Made by a program: the position numbers and the translations under genes. From a virus, in IMG/VR virus record IMGVR_UViG_3300032220_001325, positions 1 to 55,018 of that record: a stretch of DNA of 55,018 nucleotides. The stretch is one strand, 5' to 3'. Within the stretch, counting starts at the first letter, position 1. Each line of letters starts with the position of its first letter. The notes beneath the pieces were generated by a model, which did not search any database, was not told the origin of the DNA, and saw only the letters and a list, made by a program, of their open reading frames with translations. Positions 20,293 through 26,570 of the stretch are shown piece after piece.

Positions 20293-20294
20293 AG

Positions 20295-20954
20295 ATGGCA
20301 AGAAAAGAAAAGAAGTATCATTACATCTATAAGATAACATGTCTTAAGAATAATCGATACTACATTGGAATGCACTCTACAGATAACTTAGAAGATGGTT
20401 ATTTTGGAGGTGGAAAAAGAATTAAAAATTCTGTTAAGAAGCATGGTAAAGATGCTCACAGAAAGGAGATTCTAGAGTTCTTTGAAAATAGGGATTTGCT
20501 AAGACAACGAGAAGTTGAATTAGTAAATGAGGAATTATTAAACGATCCTTTATGTATGAATCTTGCATTAGGAGGTGAAAGCTTCAGTCCATTACTTATA
20601 AACGGAGAAAAACACCTAGAGATCTCTATATTAGGTGGTATTGCAATGAAAAACAAAATATTGGAAGATAATATTTATGCAATAAAACATGGAAAAAATT
20701 CTTCTAAAGTGATGAAAAAAAATCACGAAGAAAGAAAAATTAGGTATGATACTTTTACAGGAAAAAATCACTCCAAAGAAACAAAAGAAAAAATAGGGAC
20801 TAAGAATTCAATATCGCAAAAAGGTAATAAAAATTCACAATTTGGAACCATTTGGATTCATCACAAAGAAAGAGGAGACAAAAAAATAAATCCTGACGAT
20901 TTCTCAAAATTTTTTAAAGAAGGCTGGGAAAAAGGAAGAAATAAAATCAAGTAG
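20295..20954 (+). CDS. GIY-YIG homing endonuclease
   Basis: A 219-aa protein with an N-terminal GIY-YIG nuclease domain: YHYIYKIT (residues 8-15) and RYYIGMHST (21-29) form the motif, followed by the catalytic region with Arg and Glu (HRKEILEFF, RQREVELVNEE). The C-terminal half is basic, with KNHSKETKEKIG and KGNKNSQFGTIWIHH, repeats typical of the DNA-binding tails of phage Seg/Mob-type homing nucleases. It is a free-standing mobile gene lying between tRNA-Asp and a permuted tRNA-Phe module, and its last codons overlap that module. Translation is probably controlled by the hairpin at 20255-20292. Confidence 0.88.
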   Translation: MARKEKKYHYIYKITCLKNNRYYIGMHSTDNLEDGYFGGGKRIKNSVKKHGKDAHRKEILEFFENRDLLRQREVELVNEELLNDPLCMNLALGGESFSPLLINGEKHLEISILGGIAMKNKILEDNIYAIKHGKNSSKVMKKNHEERKIRYDTFTGKNHSKETKEKIGTKNSISQKGNKNSQFGTIWIHHKERGDKKINPDDFSKFFKEGWEKGRNKIK

Positions 20955-21084
20955 CGAAGTTGAGAGTTACTTCAATTTTTTCTGAAACAAAAAAGGCCTG
21001 GGTTCGAATCCCAGTGCGGGTGGAGACACTCGTATAGTTTAGCGGTAGAACTAGATAACACTCTCGATACTATTCTCTTGATTT
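20944..21084 (+). ncRNA. Y-RNA-like module 3 with permuted tRNA-Phe(GAA) body
   Basis: Lower helix AAATCAAG/CTTGATTT (20944-20951 with 21077-21084), internal loop TAGCGAAG opposite ATACTATTCT, upper helix GAGAGT/ACTCTC (20962-20967 with 21060-21065), then TTACTTC. The body is a tRNA in permuted order: anticodon arm TTTTT-CTGAAAC-AAAAA (20977-20993), variable loop, T-arm CTGGG-TTCGAAT-CCCAG, acceptor 3' strand TGCGGGT, a 6-nt loop GGAGAC, then acceptor 5' strand ACTCGTA and D-arm GTTTAGCGGTAGAAC. The acceptor pairs at all seven positions. The junction is between D-arm and anticodon arm. The first codons of the element overlap the GIY-YIG stop. Confidence 0.72.
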
Positions 21085-21093
21085 ACATTATAT

Positions 21094-21166
<73 letters not shown>

Positions 21167-21169
21167 CAA

Positions 21170-21325
21170 AGTCTGGGAGTAATTAACCCAGTACCTGAGA
21201 GGTTCGAAACTCTCGATTGACTATGGTGTAGTGGCGCACAGAGAAACGGAGTATGAGGCACGTCTCGAAAGAGCATCAATCTCAGAAATGGGATTCAGGG
21301 ACCGGCTTCGAATACCGGTAAGTCA
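21170..21325 (+). ncRNA. Two overlapping tRNA-like remnants or mimics
   Basis: The first part pairs AGTC/GACT (21170-21173, 21219-21222) around CTGGG...CCCAG and a T-arm-like GAGAG-GTTCGAAA-CTCTC, with no D-arm. The second shares the GACT strand, has a D-arm-like GGTGTAGTGGC, a long insert and a T-arm-like ACCGG-CTTCGAATA-CCGGT ending AAGTCA. The two folds are mutually exclusive at GACT. Neither has a usable anticodon loop. Confidence 0.4.
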
Positions 21326-21332
21326 GCAACAT

Positions 21333-21405
<73 letters not shown>

Positions 21406-21408
21406 CTA

Positions 21409-21568
21409 AAATCGGTAGCAAAGATAAAGTTACTTCGAAATCCATCATAAGGAAGAGGTCGCGGTGTTCGATTCCCGCTCCCGGCACCAGTTTGATTTTT
21501 TTAAATGCCGGGATAGAGCAGTGGTAGCTCGCTTAAAAGAAAAACACTTTATCAACTTCCTCCGATTT
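21409..21568 (+). ncRNA. Y-RNA-like module 4 with permuted tRNA-Met(CAT) body
   Basis: Lower helix AAATCGG/CCGATTT (21409-21415 with 21562-21568), internal loop TAGCAA opposite AACTTCCT, upper helix GATAAAGT/ACTTTATC (21423-21430 with 21546-21553), then TACTTC. The body runs: CAT anticodon loop (ATCATAA), T-arm GCGG(T)G/CCCGC with a bulged T, acceptor 3' strand TCCCGGC followed by ACCA (21486-21489), a 17-nt linker, then acceptor 5' strand GCCGGGA (21507-21513) and D-arm GAGC...GCTC. All seven acceptor positions pair. The encoded CCA is notable in a molecule whose 3' half lies upstream. Confidence 0.72.
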
Positions 21569-21627
21569 ATTTTTGAAACATTTTTTAAATCAATTAATAA
21601 CAAACAAACACAAACCTTGTACTAATT

Positions 21628-23256
21628 ATGGCAAAGTTCAGAAATCAGAATCTCAGAAGTTCGCTTGCTAGTATGCAGCCAAAATCTGAGTTGGTTGAGG
21701 CGGTAGCAATACCAAAGCCAGACACCACAAATCGTCAAGGTCATGCAGCTTATTCACTTGATAAGTGGTTAAAGCTCTTGACAATGTTAAACACTCTAAA
21801 GCTAGAGAATCAGTTCTATCGTTCTGAAAATGAAACGATGAAGGAATTAAAAACCCTAGTTGATGGATGTGCTAAGGAAGACACATACTTAACTGCACAG
21901 TGTATAGTATACTCTCGTTGCGTTGGTGAAGGTATGCGTTCAATTAACCATCTTGCAGCTTCTTATTTAGCACCACACTGTGCTGGACAAGATTGGGCTA
22001 AAAGATTCTACGGTCTTTGGAACAAGAAAACAAAGTCAGGAGGTACATTATTCCGTCCAGATGACATGGCAGAAATACTTGCATGTTTCTCTGCAATGAA
22101 TAAGACAGCAGTAACTAACTCAATGAAAAAAGGTTTCCGTTCTGCTCTTGAGAGTATGGATGCTTACTCTTTACTAAAGTACAAGAGTTCATTGATCGAC
22201 GTTATCAACCTTGTTCACCCAAGTCCAAAGAATGCGAAAGCTATCGTTGAAGTAAACGGAGAAAGAATTTCAGCTATCGACGCAATAATGAAAGGATTAT
22301 CTGTTTCAGCTGATACTTGGGAAGTTGCACAATCTGACGCAGGTCAAGAAGTTGCAAAAGCAGTTAAGGAGGGTAAGATTGATAAGGACGAAGCAGAAAA
22401 GATCCTAAAGGAAGCTAAGGCTGAAAACTGGGATTCATTATTAACCGAAGGAAAACTAGGTATAATGGCTGCTTTACGTAACATCAGAAACATCCTTAAG
22501 ACTGATGCAAAATCTAAAACAGTTGATTCTCTTTGTCAATTGGTTTCAGATCCAGAAGCAATCAGAAAGGGTAAGATTATGCCATATCAAATGGATTTAG
22601 CACACGAGGTGACTGTTTCAGAATTCAGCAATGCTGATTCTCGTAAAATAGCTCAAGCTTTGTTAAAAGGATTTGAAGAAGCAATTCCAAACCTTGCTGA
22701 AATGCTTCCAGGAAGAACACTAGTAATGGTTGACTTCTCAGGATCTATGGGTACACCAATGACAGATGGAACAAGATCTGGAAAACGTTACAGAAGCACT
22801 TGTATGGATAAAGCAGCTTTAATAGCGGCAACTATCGCAAAAGGTACAAATGCTGATGTTATCAGATTCGGTTCTTCAGCAGAATACGTGAATTGGAACG
22901 CTAACTCAGACGTTTTCAGTATCGCTAAGAACATGAAAAGAGATATGGGAGGAACTTCACTAGATTCTGCTTGGAGAGAAGCTCAAAGATCTGGACGTAA
23001 ATACGACCGTGTTTTCATCCTATCTGATAACGAATGTAACAGAGGATCTAGCTACAACTCTTACATGAGCTATGTAAAAGCAACCGGAAGCCCATACGTT
23101 TACTCTGTAGACTTAGCAGGTTACGGTACTACACAACTCGCAGGAGATAAAGTTAGATACTACTACGGATACGGTTACACTATGTTCGATGACATCGCTA
23201 AAAGCGAATTCAATCCGAACTATCATCTAGAAAAGGTGAAACAAATCGTCATCTAA
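21628..23256 (+). CDS. Ro60-like TROVE domain protein with vWA domain, paralogue 2
   Basis: A 542-aa protein. Residues about 30-355 form the helical TROVE ring (RQGHAAYSLDKWLKLLTMLN near the start is typical). The vWA domain from residue 365 has a complete MIDAS: DFSGS (369-373), Thr in MGGTSLDSAW and Asp in ILSDNECN. It differs strongly from paralogue 1 over most of its length, so the two are old duplicates or separate acquisitions. It lies in the middle of the tRNA-like RNA modules, with module 4 ending 60 nt before its ATG. A TATTTTTG box at 21568-21575 could serve as its promoter. Confidence 0.9.
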   Translation: MAKFRNQNLRSSLASMQPKSELVEAVAIPKPDTTNRQGHAAYSLDKWLKLLTMLNTLKLENQFYRSENETMKELKTLVDGCAKEDTYLTAQCIVYSRCVGEGMRSINHLAASYLAPHCAGQDWAKRFYGLWNKKTKSGGTLFRPDDMAEILACFSAMNKTAVTNSMKKGFRSALESMDAYSLLKYKSSLIDVINLVHPSPKNAKAIVEVNGERISAIDAIMKGLSVSADTWEVAQSDAGQEVAKAVKEGKIDKDEAEKILKEAKAENWDSLLTEGKLGIMAALRNIRNILKTDAKSKTVDSLCQLVSDPEAIRKGKIMPYQMDLAHEVTVSEFSNADSRKIAQALLKGFEEAIPNLAEMLPGRTLVMVDFSGSMGTPMTDGTRSGKRYRSTCMDKAALIAATIAKGTNADVIRFGSSAEYVNWNANSDVFSIAKNMKRDMGGTSLDSAWREAQRSGRKYDRVFILSDNECNRGSSYNSYMSYVKATGSPYVYSVDLAGYGTTQLAGDKVRYYYGYGYTMFDDIAKSEFNPNYHLEKVKQIVI

Positions 23257-23266
23257 CAGTAAAAAT

Positions 23267-23295
23267 AAAAAGAGGGACTTAAACCTCCCTCTTTT
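23267..23295 (+). terminator. Intrinsic terminator after TROVE paralogue 2
   Basis: AAAAAGAGGGA (23267-23277) pairs with TCCCTCTTTTT (23285-23295). Confidence 0.88.
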
Positions 23296-23299
23296 TAAA

Positions 23300-23409
23300 A
23301 TATCCAAGAGATCGGCGGGTGGATACGCAGCTTTGAATGGAGCAGGAGGTAATGACAAACTGGTTCGACCAGGAAAAACTTCGAATGGGTTCGAATCCCA
23401 GCTTGGATA
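23300..23409 (+). ncRNA. Class II tRNA-like RNA without a clear anticodon
   Basis: Acceptor TATCCAAG/CTTGGATA (23300-23307 with 23401-23408), T-arm around TTCGAAT, and a long arm CTGGT-TCG-ACCAG. The D-arm and anticodon regions do not fold into a normal cloverleaf and no 7-nt anticodon loop is found. It may be a decayed tRNA or a mimic related to the neighbouring modules. Confidence 0.45.
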
Positions 23410-23417
23410 CAAAAAGA

Positions 23418-23430
23418 GTTCTTTGAATTA
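23418..23430 (+). promoter_or_regulatory. boxA-like element
   Basis: GTTCTTTGAATTA, located before the tandem block of modules 5-8. Confidence 0.5.
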
Positions 23431-23439
23431 TTAAAATAT

Positions 23440-23567
23440 TATCGGGTAGCAACGTAAAGGTTACTTCTTAGCTCAGCGGTTGAGCAATTTACTTTAATTA
23501 AATCGGTCGCGGGTTCGATTCCCGCAGAGGCGCGCAAGCGTTACACCTTTGCAATTTTCTCCTGATA
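23440..23567 (+). ncRNA. Y-RNA-like module 5 with ochre-anticodon tRNA-like body
   Basis: Lower helix TATCGGG/CCTGATA (23440-23446 with 23561-23567), internal loop TAGCAA opposite AATTTTCT, upper helix GTAAAGGT/ACCTTTGC (23454-23461 with 23545-23552), then TACTTC. The body is in normal order: D-arm GCTC...GAGC, anticodon arm ATTTA-CTTTAAT-TAAAT with anticodon TTA (reads UAA), T-arm GCGGG-TTCGATT-CCCGC. The acceptor 5' strand is the module's own TACTTCT pairing imperfectly with AGAGGCG. Because UAA is the main stop codon here, active suppression is unlikely and a non-decoding role is more plausible. Confidence 0.65.
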
Positions 23568-23573
23568 AACTTA

Positions 23574-23713
23574 TTGAAGCAATAGCAATCTAAATCGTTA
23601 CTTCGACTGTTAATCGAGAGGTCATGGGTTCGAGTCCCATATCCAACTCTCAGAGTCTGGATTAGCTCAGCTGGCAGAGCGCTTATTACGATTGGAAATT
23701 TTCTTTGCTTTAA
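23574..23713 (+). ncRNA. Y-RNA-like module 6 with permuted tRNA-Asn(GTT) body
   Basis: Lower helix TTGAAGCAA/TTGCTTTAA (23574-23582 with 23705-23713, one G-T), internal loop TAGCAA opposite AAATTTTCT, upper helix AATCGT/ACGATT (23593-23598 with 23688-23693), then TACTTC. The body: anticodon arm TTCGA-CTGTTAA-TCGAG, T-arm ATGGG-TTCGAGT-CCCAT, then a closed acceptor-like hairpin ATCCA-ACTC-TCA-GAGT-C-TGGAT (23641-23662), then D-arm GCTC...GAGC. With a triloop closing the acceptor end there is no free 3' end to charge. Confidence 0.72.
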
Positions 23714-23717
23714 CTTA

Positions 23718-23862
23718 TTGGAACGTAGCAAGATTAGAGTTACTTCGCATACATAGGTTCGAATCCTATATTTGCCTTCGGGCAGATTAGACAAGTGGAT
23801 AAGTCGATCGTCTCATAAACGATTATACAATGATTACTCTCTATTCGATATTCTCGTTCTAA
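23718..23862 (+). ncRNA. Y-RNA-like module 7, permuted CAT-anticodon body with UUCG cap
   Basis: Lower helix TTGGAACG/CGTTCTAA (23718-23725 with 23855-23862), internal loop TAGCAAG opposite GATATTCT, upper helix TAGAGT/ACTCT(CT)A, then TACTTC. Order inside: T-arm ATAGG-TTCGAAT-CCTAT, acceptor-like hairpin ATTTGCC-TTCG-GGCAGAT (23770-23787), D-arm GAC...GTC, anticodon arm ATCGT-CTCATAA-ACGAT. Here the opening is in the variable region instead of between D-arm and anticodon arm, and the acceptor is sealed by a stable UUCG tetraloop. Confidence 0.75.
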
Positions 23863-23867
23863 TTTTA

Positions 23868-24022
23868 TAGTCAGATGGCGGAATGATAACAACCCCGTTC
23901 TAGAGGTAAAAATAATGTGGTTAGAATCCACTACGGGGTCAATGTTAACTTGGTAGACGCTAATGAGGATAACTGCTAACGTGGTACGCTTATCCATACA
24001 GGTTCGAGTCCTGTTCTGACTA
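23868..24022 (+). ncRNA. Nested tRNA-like RNA
   Basis: Outer helix TAGTCAGA/TCTGACTA (23868-23875 with 24015-24022) closes a class II tRNA-like fold with T-arm ACAGG-TTCGAGT-CCTGT and D-arm parts GGCGGAA and GGTAGACGC. Inserted in the D-loop is a second small fold with its own acceptor-like helix ACCCCGT/ACGGGGT (23892-23898 with 23933-23939) and T-arm GTGG-TTAGAAT-CCAC. No normal anticodon loop is clear in either. Immediately followed by module 8. Confidence 0.45.
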
Positions 24023-24024
24023 CA

Positions 24025-24162
24025 AAAGATGATAGCAATGGACAAGGTTACTTCAGCGTGAATAGCTCAGTTGGTTGAGCGTTTATTTTGGGAATAAAAG
24101 GTCGCAGGTTCAACTCCTGCTTTATGCAATAAAAATACACCTTTCCGATTTTCTTCATCTTT
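24025..24162 (+). ncRNA. Y-RNA-like module 8 enclosing a complete tRNA-Pro
   Basis: Lower helix AAAGATGA/TCATCTTT (24025-24032 with 24155-24162), internal loop TAGCAAT opposite CGATTTTCT, upper helix GGA(C)AAGGT/ACCTTTCC, then TTACTTC. The body is an intact tRNA-Pro in normal order (24056-24128), so RNase P and 3' processing could free it. This copy links the module family directly to a conventional tRNA gene. Confidence 0.65.
24056..24128 (+). tRNA. tRNA-Pro(TGG), inside module 8
   Basis: Acceptor GCGTGAA/TTTATGC pairs throughout with two G-T pairs; anticodon arm TTTAT-TTTGGGA-ATAAA; T-arm GCAGG-TTCAACT-CCTGC; A-T rich stems compared with Pro at 18910. Probably functional if released from the surrounding stem. 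Confidence 0.8.
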
Positions 24163-24168
24163 TACTTT

Positions 24169-24249
24169 GCCCAAGTGGTGTAATGGCAGCCACGTATGCC
24201 TTAGGAGCATATGTCGTAAGACGTGCCGGTTCGAGTCCGGCCTTGGGTA
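24169..24249 (+). tRNA. tRNA-Leu(TAG)
   Basis: Acceptor GCCCAAG/CTTGGGT, anticodon arm ATGC-CTTAGGA-GCAT, variable arm GTC-GTAA-GAC, T-arm GCCGG-TTCGAGT-CCGGC. Normal class II tRNA, 15 nt before the cyclophilin gene. Confidence 0.92.
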
Positions 24250-24263
24250 CAAAAACTTCATAT

Positions 24264-24695
24264 ATGAAAGCTATAATCAAAACAGCAAAAGGTGACATGA
24301 CCGTAGAATTTTTCTCGGAAGATGCACCAAAGACAGTTCAAAATTTCGTTGACCTAGCAAACAAGGGATTCTACAATGGATTGAAATTTCATAGAGTAAT
24401 CCCTAATTTTATGATTCAAGGCGGATGCCCTAATGGAAACGGAGCTGGAGGACCTGGGTATACTATTCCATGTGAGCTTGATGGTAACAATCAATATCAC
24501 GACAAAGGAGTTCTTTCAATGGCTCATGCAGGAAGAAATACAGGGGGATCACAATTCTTTATATGTCATAATAGACAAAATACACAACACCTAGATAGAA
24601 ATCATACATGTTTTGGTAAGGTAGTAGAAGGATTAGAAGTAATCGATGCTATTGGCCAAAATGATATGATAAATTCTATAGAAATTATTAATTAA
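24264..24695 (+). CDS. Peptidyl-prolyl cis-trans isomerase, cyclophilin type
   Basis: The ATG at 24264 is chosen because the frame upstream runs through tRNA-Leu. The 143-aa product is a single cyclophilin domain: [13 protein letters not shown] (catalytic Arg and the substrate groove), [19 protein letters not shown] and [12 protein letters not shown] are all hallmark segments. It has no signal peptide, so it is cytoplasmic. Role in phage biology is unclear; folding of virion proteins is one option. It is immediately followed by the HAD gene (GTG directly after the stop), so they form an operon with the tRNAs upstream. Confidence 0.93.
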   Translation: MKAIIKTAKGDMTVEFFSEDAPKTVQNFVDLANKGFYNGLKFHRVIPNFMIQGGCPNGNGAGGPGYTIPCELDGNNQYHDKGVLSMAHAGRNTGGSQFFICHNRQNTQHLDRNHTCFGKVVEGLEVIDAIGQNDMINSIEIIN

Positions 24696-25265
24696 GTGAA
24701 AATTATATTCTTAGATCACGATGGAGTAATTTGTCTTTCACAACAATTTGGAGGAAGATTCAAAAAGCAGATTAAGGCTAGAAAAAAGCTTTCGCAATCT
24801 GTTATGGAATTTCACGTGAGCTGTAGATTTGATAATTTTGATAAGAAAGCAATTAAGGTTTTAAACGAAATCTTAGAAGAAACAGGAGCAGAAATAGTAG
24901 TATCGTCGGATTGGAAAAACTGGGCAACTGTTCAAGAGATGGGGGAATACTACGAAGAGCAAGGAATCATTAAAAAACCTATTGACTTTACTCCATGGTC
25001 ATATACTCTCCCTAAAACAATTGAATGGCATCCAGACTGGGATCTAGAAGGATCAAGAAGTCTAGAAATTCAAGAATGGCTAAAAAATCATCCAGAAGTT
25101 ACTAATTGGGTGTCTATTGACGATCTAGATATGAGTTTTAAAGAGATATCTTCTAATAGAAGTGGTACAGGATGGGGGTTAACTAACTTCGTACACACTC
25201 CAAGAATTACCGAGGGAATTAAGCAAATCGGTATAAAGGAAAAGATATTGAAATTTCTTAAATAA
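24696..25265 (+). CDS. HAD-like hydrolase of the RNA-repair (SAK) type
   Basis: GTG start directly after the cyclophilin stop; 189 aa. HAD motif I is MKIIFLDHDGVICLS (nucleophile D7, D9), motif II VSSDWKNW, and the acidic motif SIDDLDM. The layout with VSSxW and W.SIDDxD is typical of HAD phosphatases that accompany ligase and kinase domains in so-called Swiss-army-knife RNA repair proteins, and of related stand-alone phage proteins. A phosphatase acting on RNA ends would fit this tRNA- and Ro60-rich region, but substrate is inferred. Confidence 0.75.
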   Translation: MKIIFLDHDGVICLSQQFGGRFKKQIKARKKLSQSVMEFHVSCRFDNFDKKAIKVLNEILEETGAEIVVSSDWKNWATVQEMGEYYEEQGIIKKPIDFTPWSYTLPKTIEWHPDWDLEGSRSLEIQEWLKNHPEVTNWVSIDDLDMSFKEISSNRSGTGWGLTNFVHTPRITEGIKQIGIKEKILKFLK

Positions 25266-25272
25266 TCATATT

Positions 25273-26481
25273 ATGCGTATCTATAAACCTAAAAACAGGT
25301 ACTATCCTAGCGTTATAAATATAACAAGCGCCTGGGGAGATATACCTACAATAATTGGAGATATTATAGATACCTTTGACATAAGGAATGACAAATGTCT
25401 AGAATTTGGTGTAGAGTATGGATTTTCAACATCTGCATTATCTAACCACTTTAGGTCTGTAATTGGAGTAGATACTTTTGAAGGAGATGAGCATTCAGGG
25501 ATTAAAAATGATCACCTTGATATAACTACTGAAAATCTAAAGGAATATCAAAATATCACATTAGTTAAATCCGGATACAAGGAATGGATTACAGATAGGG
25601 AAGAATTTTTTGATTTAATTCATATTGATATTATACACGACTATGAACACACATACGAATGTGGTGAATGGTCAGTACAACATTCACCAGTTACTATATT
25701 TCACGATACAGTCAGTTTTCCTGATGTAATGAATGCTTGTAAGGATCTGTCTGAAAAATACGGTCTTGAATTTTGGAACTATCCTTATTCTAATGGACTT
25801 GGTATTTTAGTTAATCCCAGACTACTTCCTATGAAATGGACTATAGGTTGGATATCTCACAACAAAGAAGCATTTGATAATTATTTACTCCCAGCATTAT
25901 CTAGAGCTAGCGGTAATTTCAATACCATCCACACGGACGATATTTTAAATCCAGCAAAGAACTATAATAATATAATAGACAACTGTAAAACTAGATGGCT
26001 AATACTTTGCCACGAAGACATATCTTTTTCACATGATCTTTTAGAAAGAATTGAGACATCAATAAGCCTCTGGGGTAAAAAAGATTTTGTATTTGGAGGA
26101 ATAGCAGGTCCGGAAAAATACGGGAAGGTGATAAAATCTAGAAAAAATGTATCAGATAAAATATTAACCACTGATTGCTGTTTTATAGTTATAGACACAA
26201 ATAACTCGGTTAGATTTGATGAAGATACTTTTGATGATTTTCATTTGTACGTGGAGGATTTTTGTATACAATCTGTGAATAATAAAAATGGATACGGATC
26301 TTTAATATTGTGTGATTTTCTAACGGGGAATCAATGGAGATCTATAGATCAAGAAAATAAATCCTCTTGGATATACCATGCAGGATATACGGTTTCACAG
26401 AGAGGATATAGCTGGGGAAGATACCATGAATATAGGGCGAGGCTAAGAAATAAATGGGGAGAGGGTATACAAACAACATAA
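25273..26481 (+). CDS. Methyltransferase-glycosyltransferase fusion protein, 402 aa
   Basis: Residues 30-180 form a class I SAM methyltransferase: CLEFGVEYGFSTSAL (SAM loop), VIGVDTFEG, DLIHIDIIHDYEHTYEC and VTIFHD. Residues about 190-400 resemble a GT-A type glycosyltransferase (WTIGWISHNKEAFDNYLLPA, RWLILCHEDISF with the HED acidic motif, then FVEDF-like LYVEDFCIQ). Such combined proteins typically act on surface glycans; in a phage it may modify virion glycans, host envelope sugars or modified DNA bases. Start at the ATG 8 nt after the HAD stop. Followed by a terminator-like hairpin. Confidence 0.75.
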   Translation: MRIYKPKNRYYPSVINITSAWGDIPTIIGDIIDTFDIRNDKCLEFGVEYGFSTSALSNHFRSVIGVDTFEGDEHSGIKNDHLDITTENLKEYQNITLVKSGYKEWITDREEFFDLIHIDIIHDYEHTYECGEWSVQHSPVTIFHDTVSFPDVMNACKDLSEKYGLEFWNYPYSNGLGILVNPRLLPMKWTIGWISHNKEAFDNYLLPALSRASGNFNTIHTDDILNPAKNYNNIIDNCKTRWLILCHEDISFSHDLLERIETSISLWGKKDFVFGGIAGPEKYGKVIKSRKNVSDKILTTDCCFIVIDTNNSVRFDEDTFDDFHLYVEDFCIQSVNNKNGYGSLILCDFLTGNQWRSIDQENKSSWIYHAGYTVSQRGYSWGRYHEYRARLRNKWGEGIQTT

Positions 26482-26488
26482 TATATCA

Positions 26489-26523
26489 CCTAATTTTCCA
26501 AATAAATTAGGAAAACATTTTTT
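26489..26523 (+). terminator. Probable terminator after the fusion gene
   Basis: CCTAATTT (26489-26496) pairs with AAATTAGG (26504-26511), followed after a few bases by T-rich sequence. A weak, AT-rich terminator. A TACATTTA promoter-like box follows at 26542. Confidence 0.5.
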
Positions 26524-26570
26524 ATTCTAGTTAGAATCTTCTACATTTACACTAATAAATACAGGAGATT

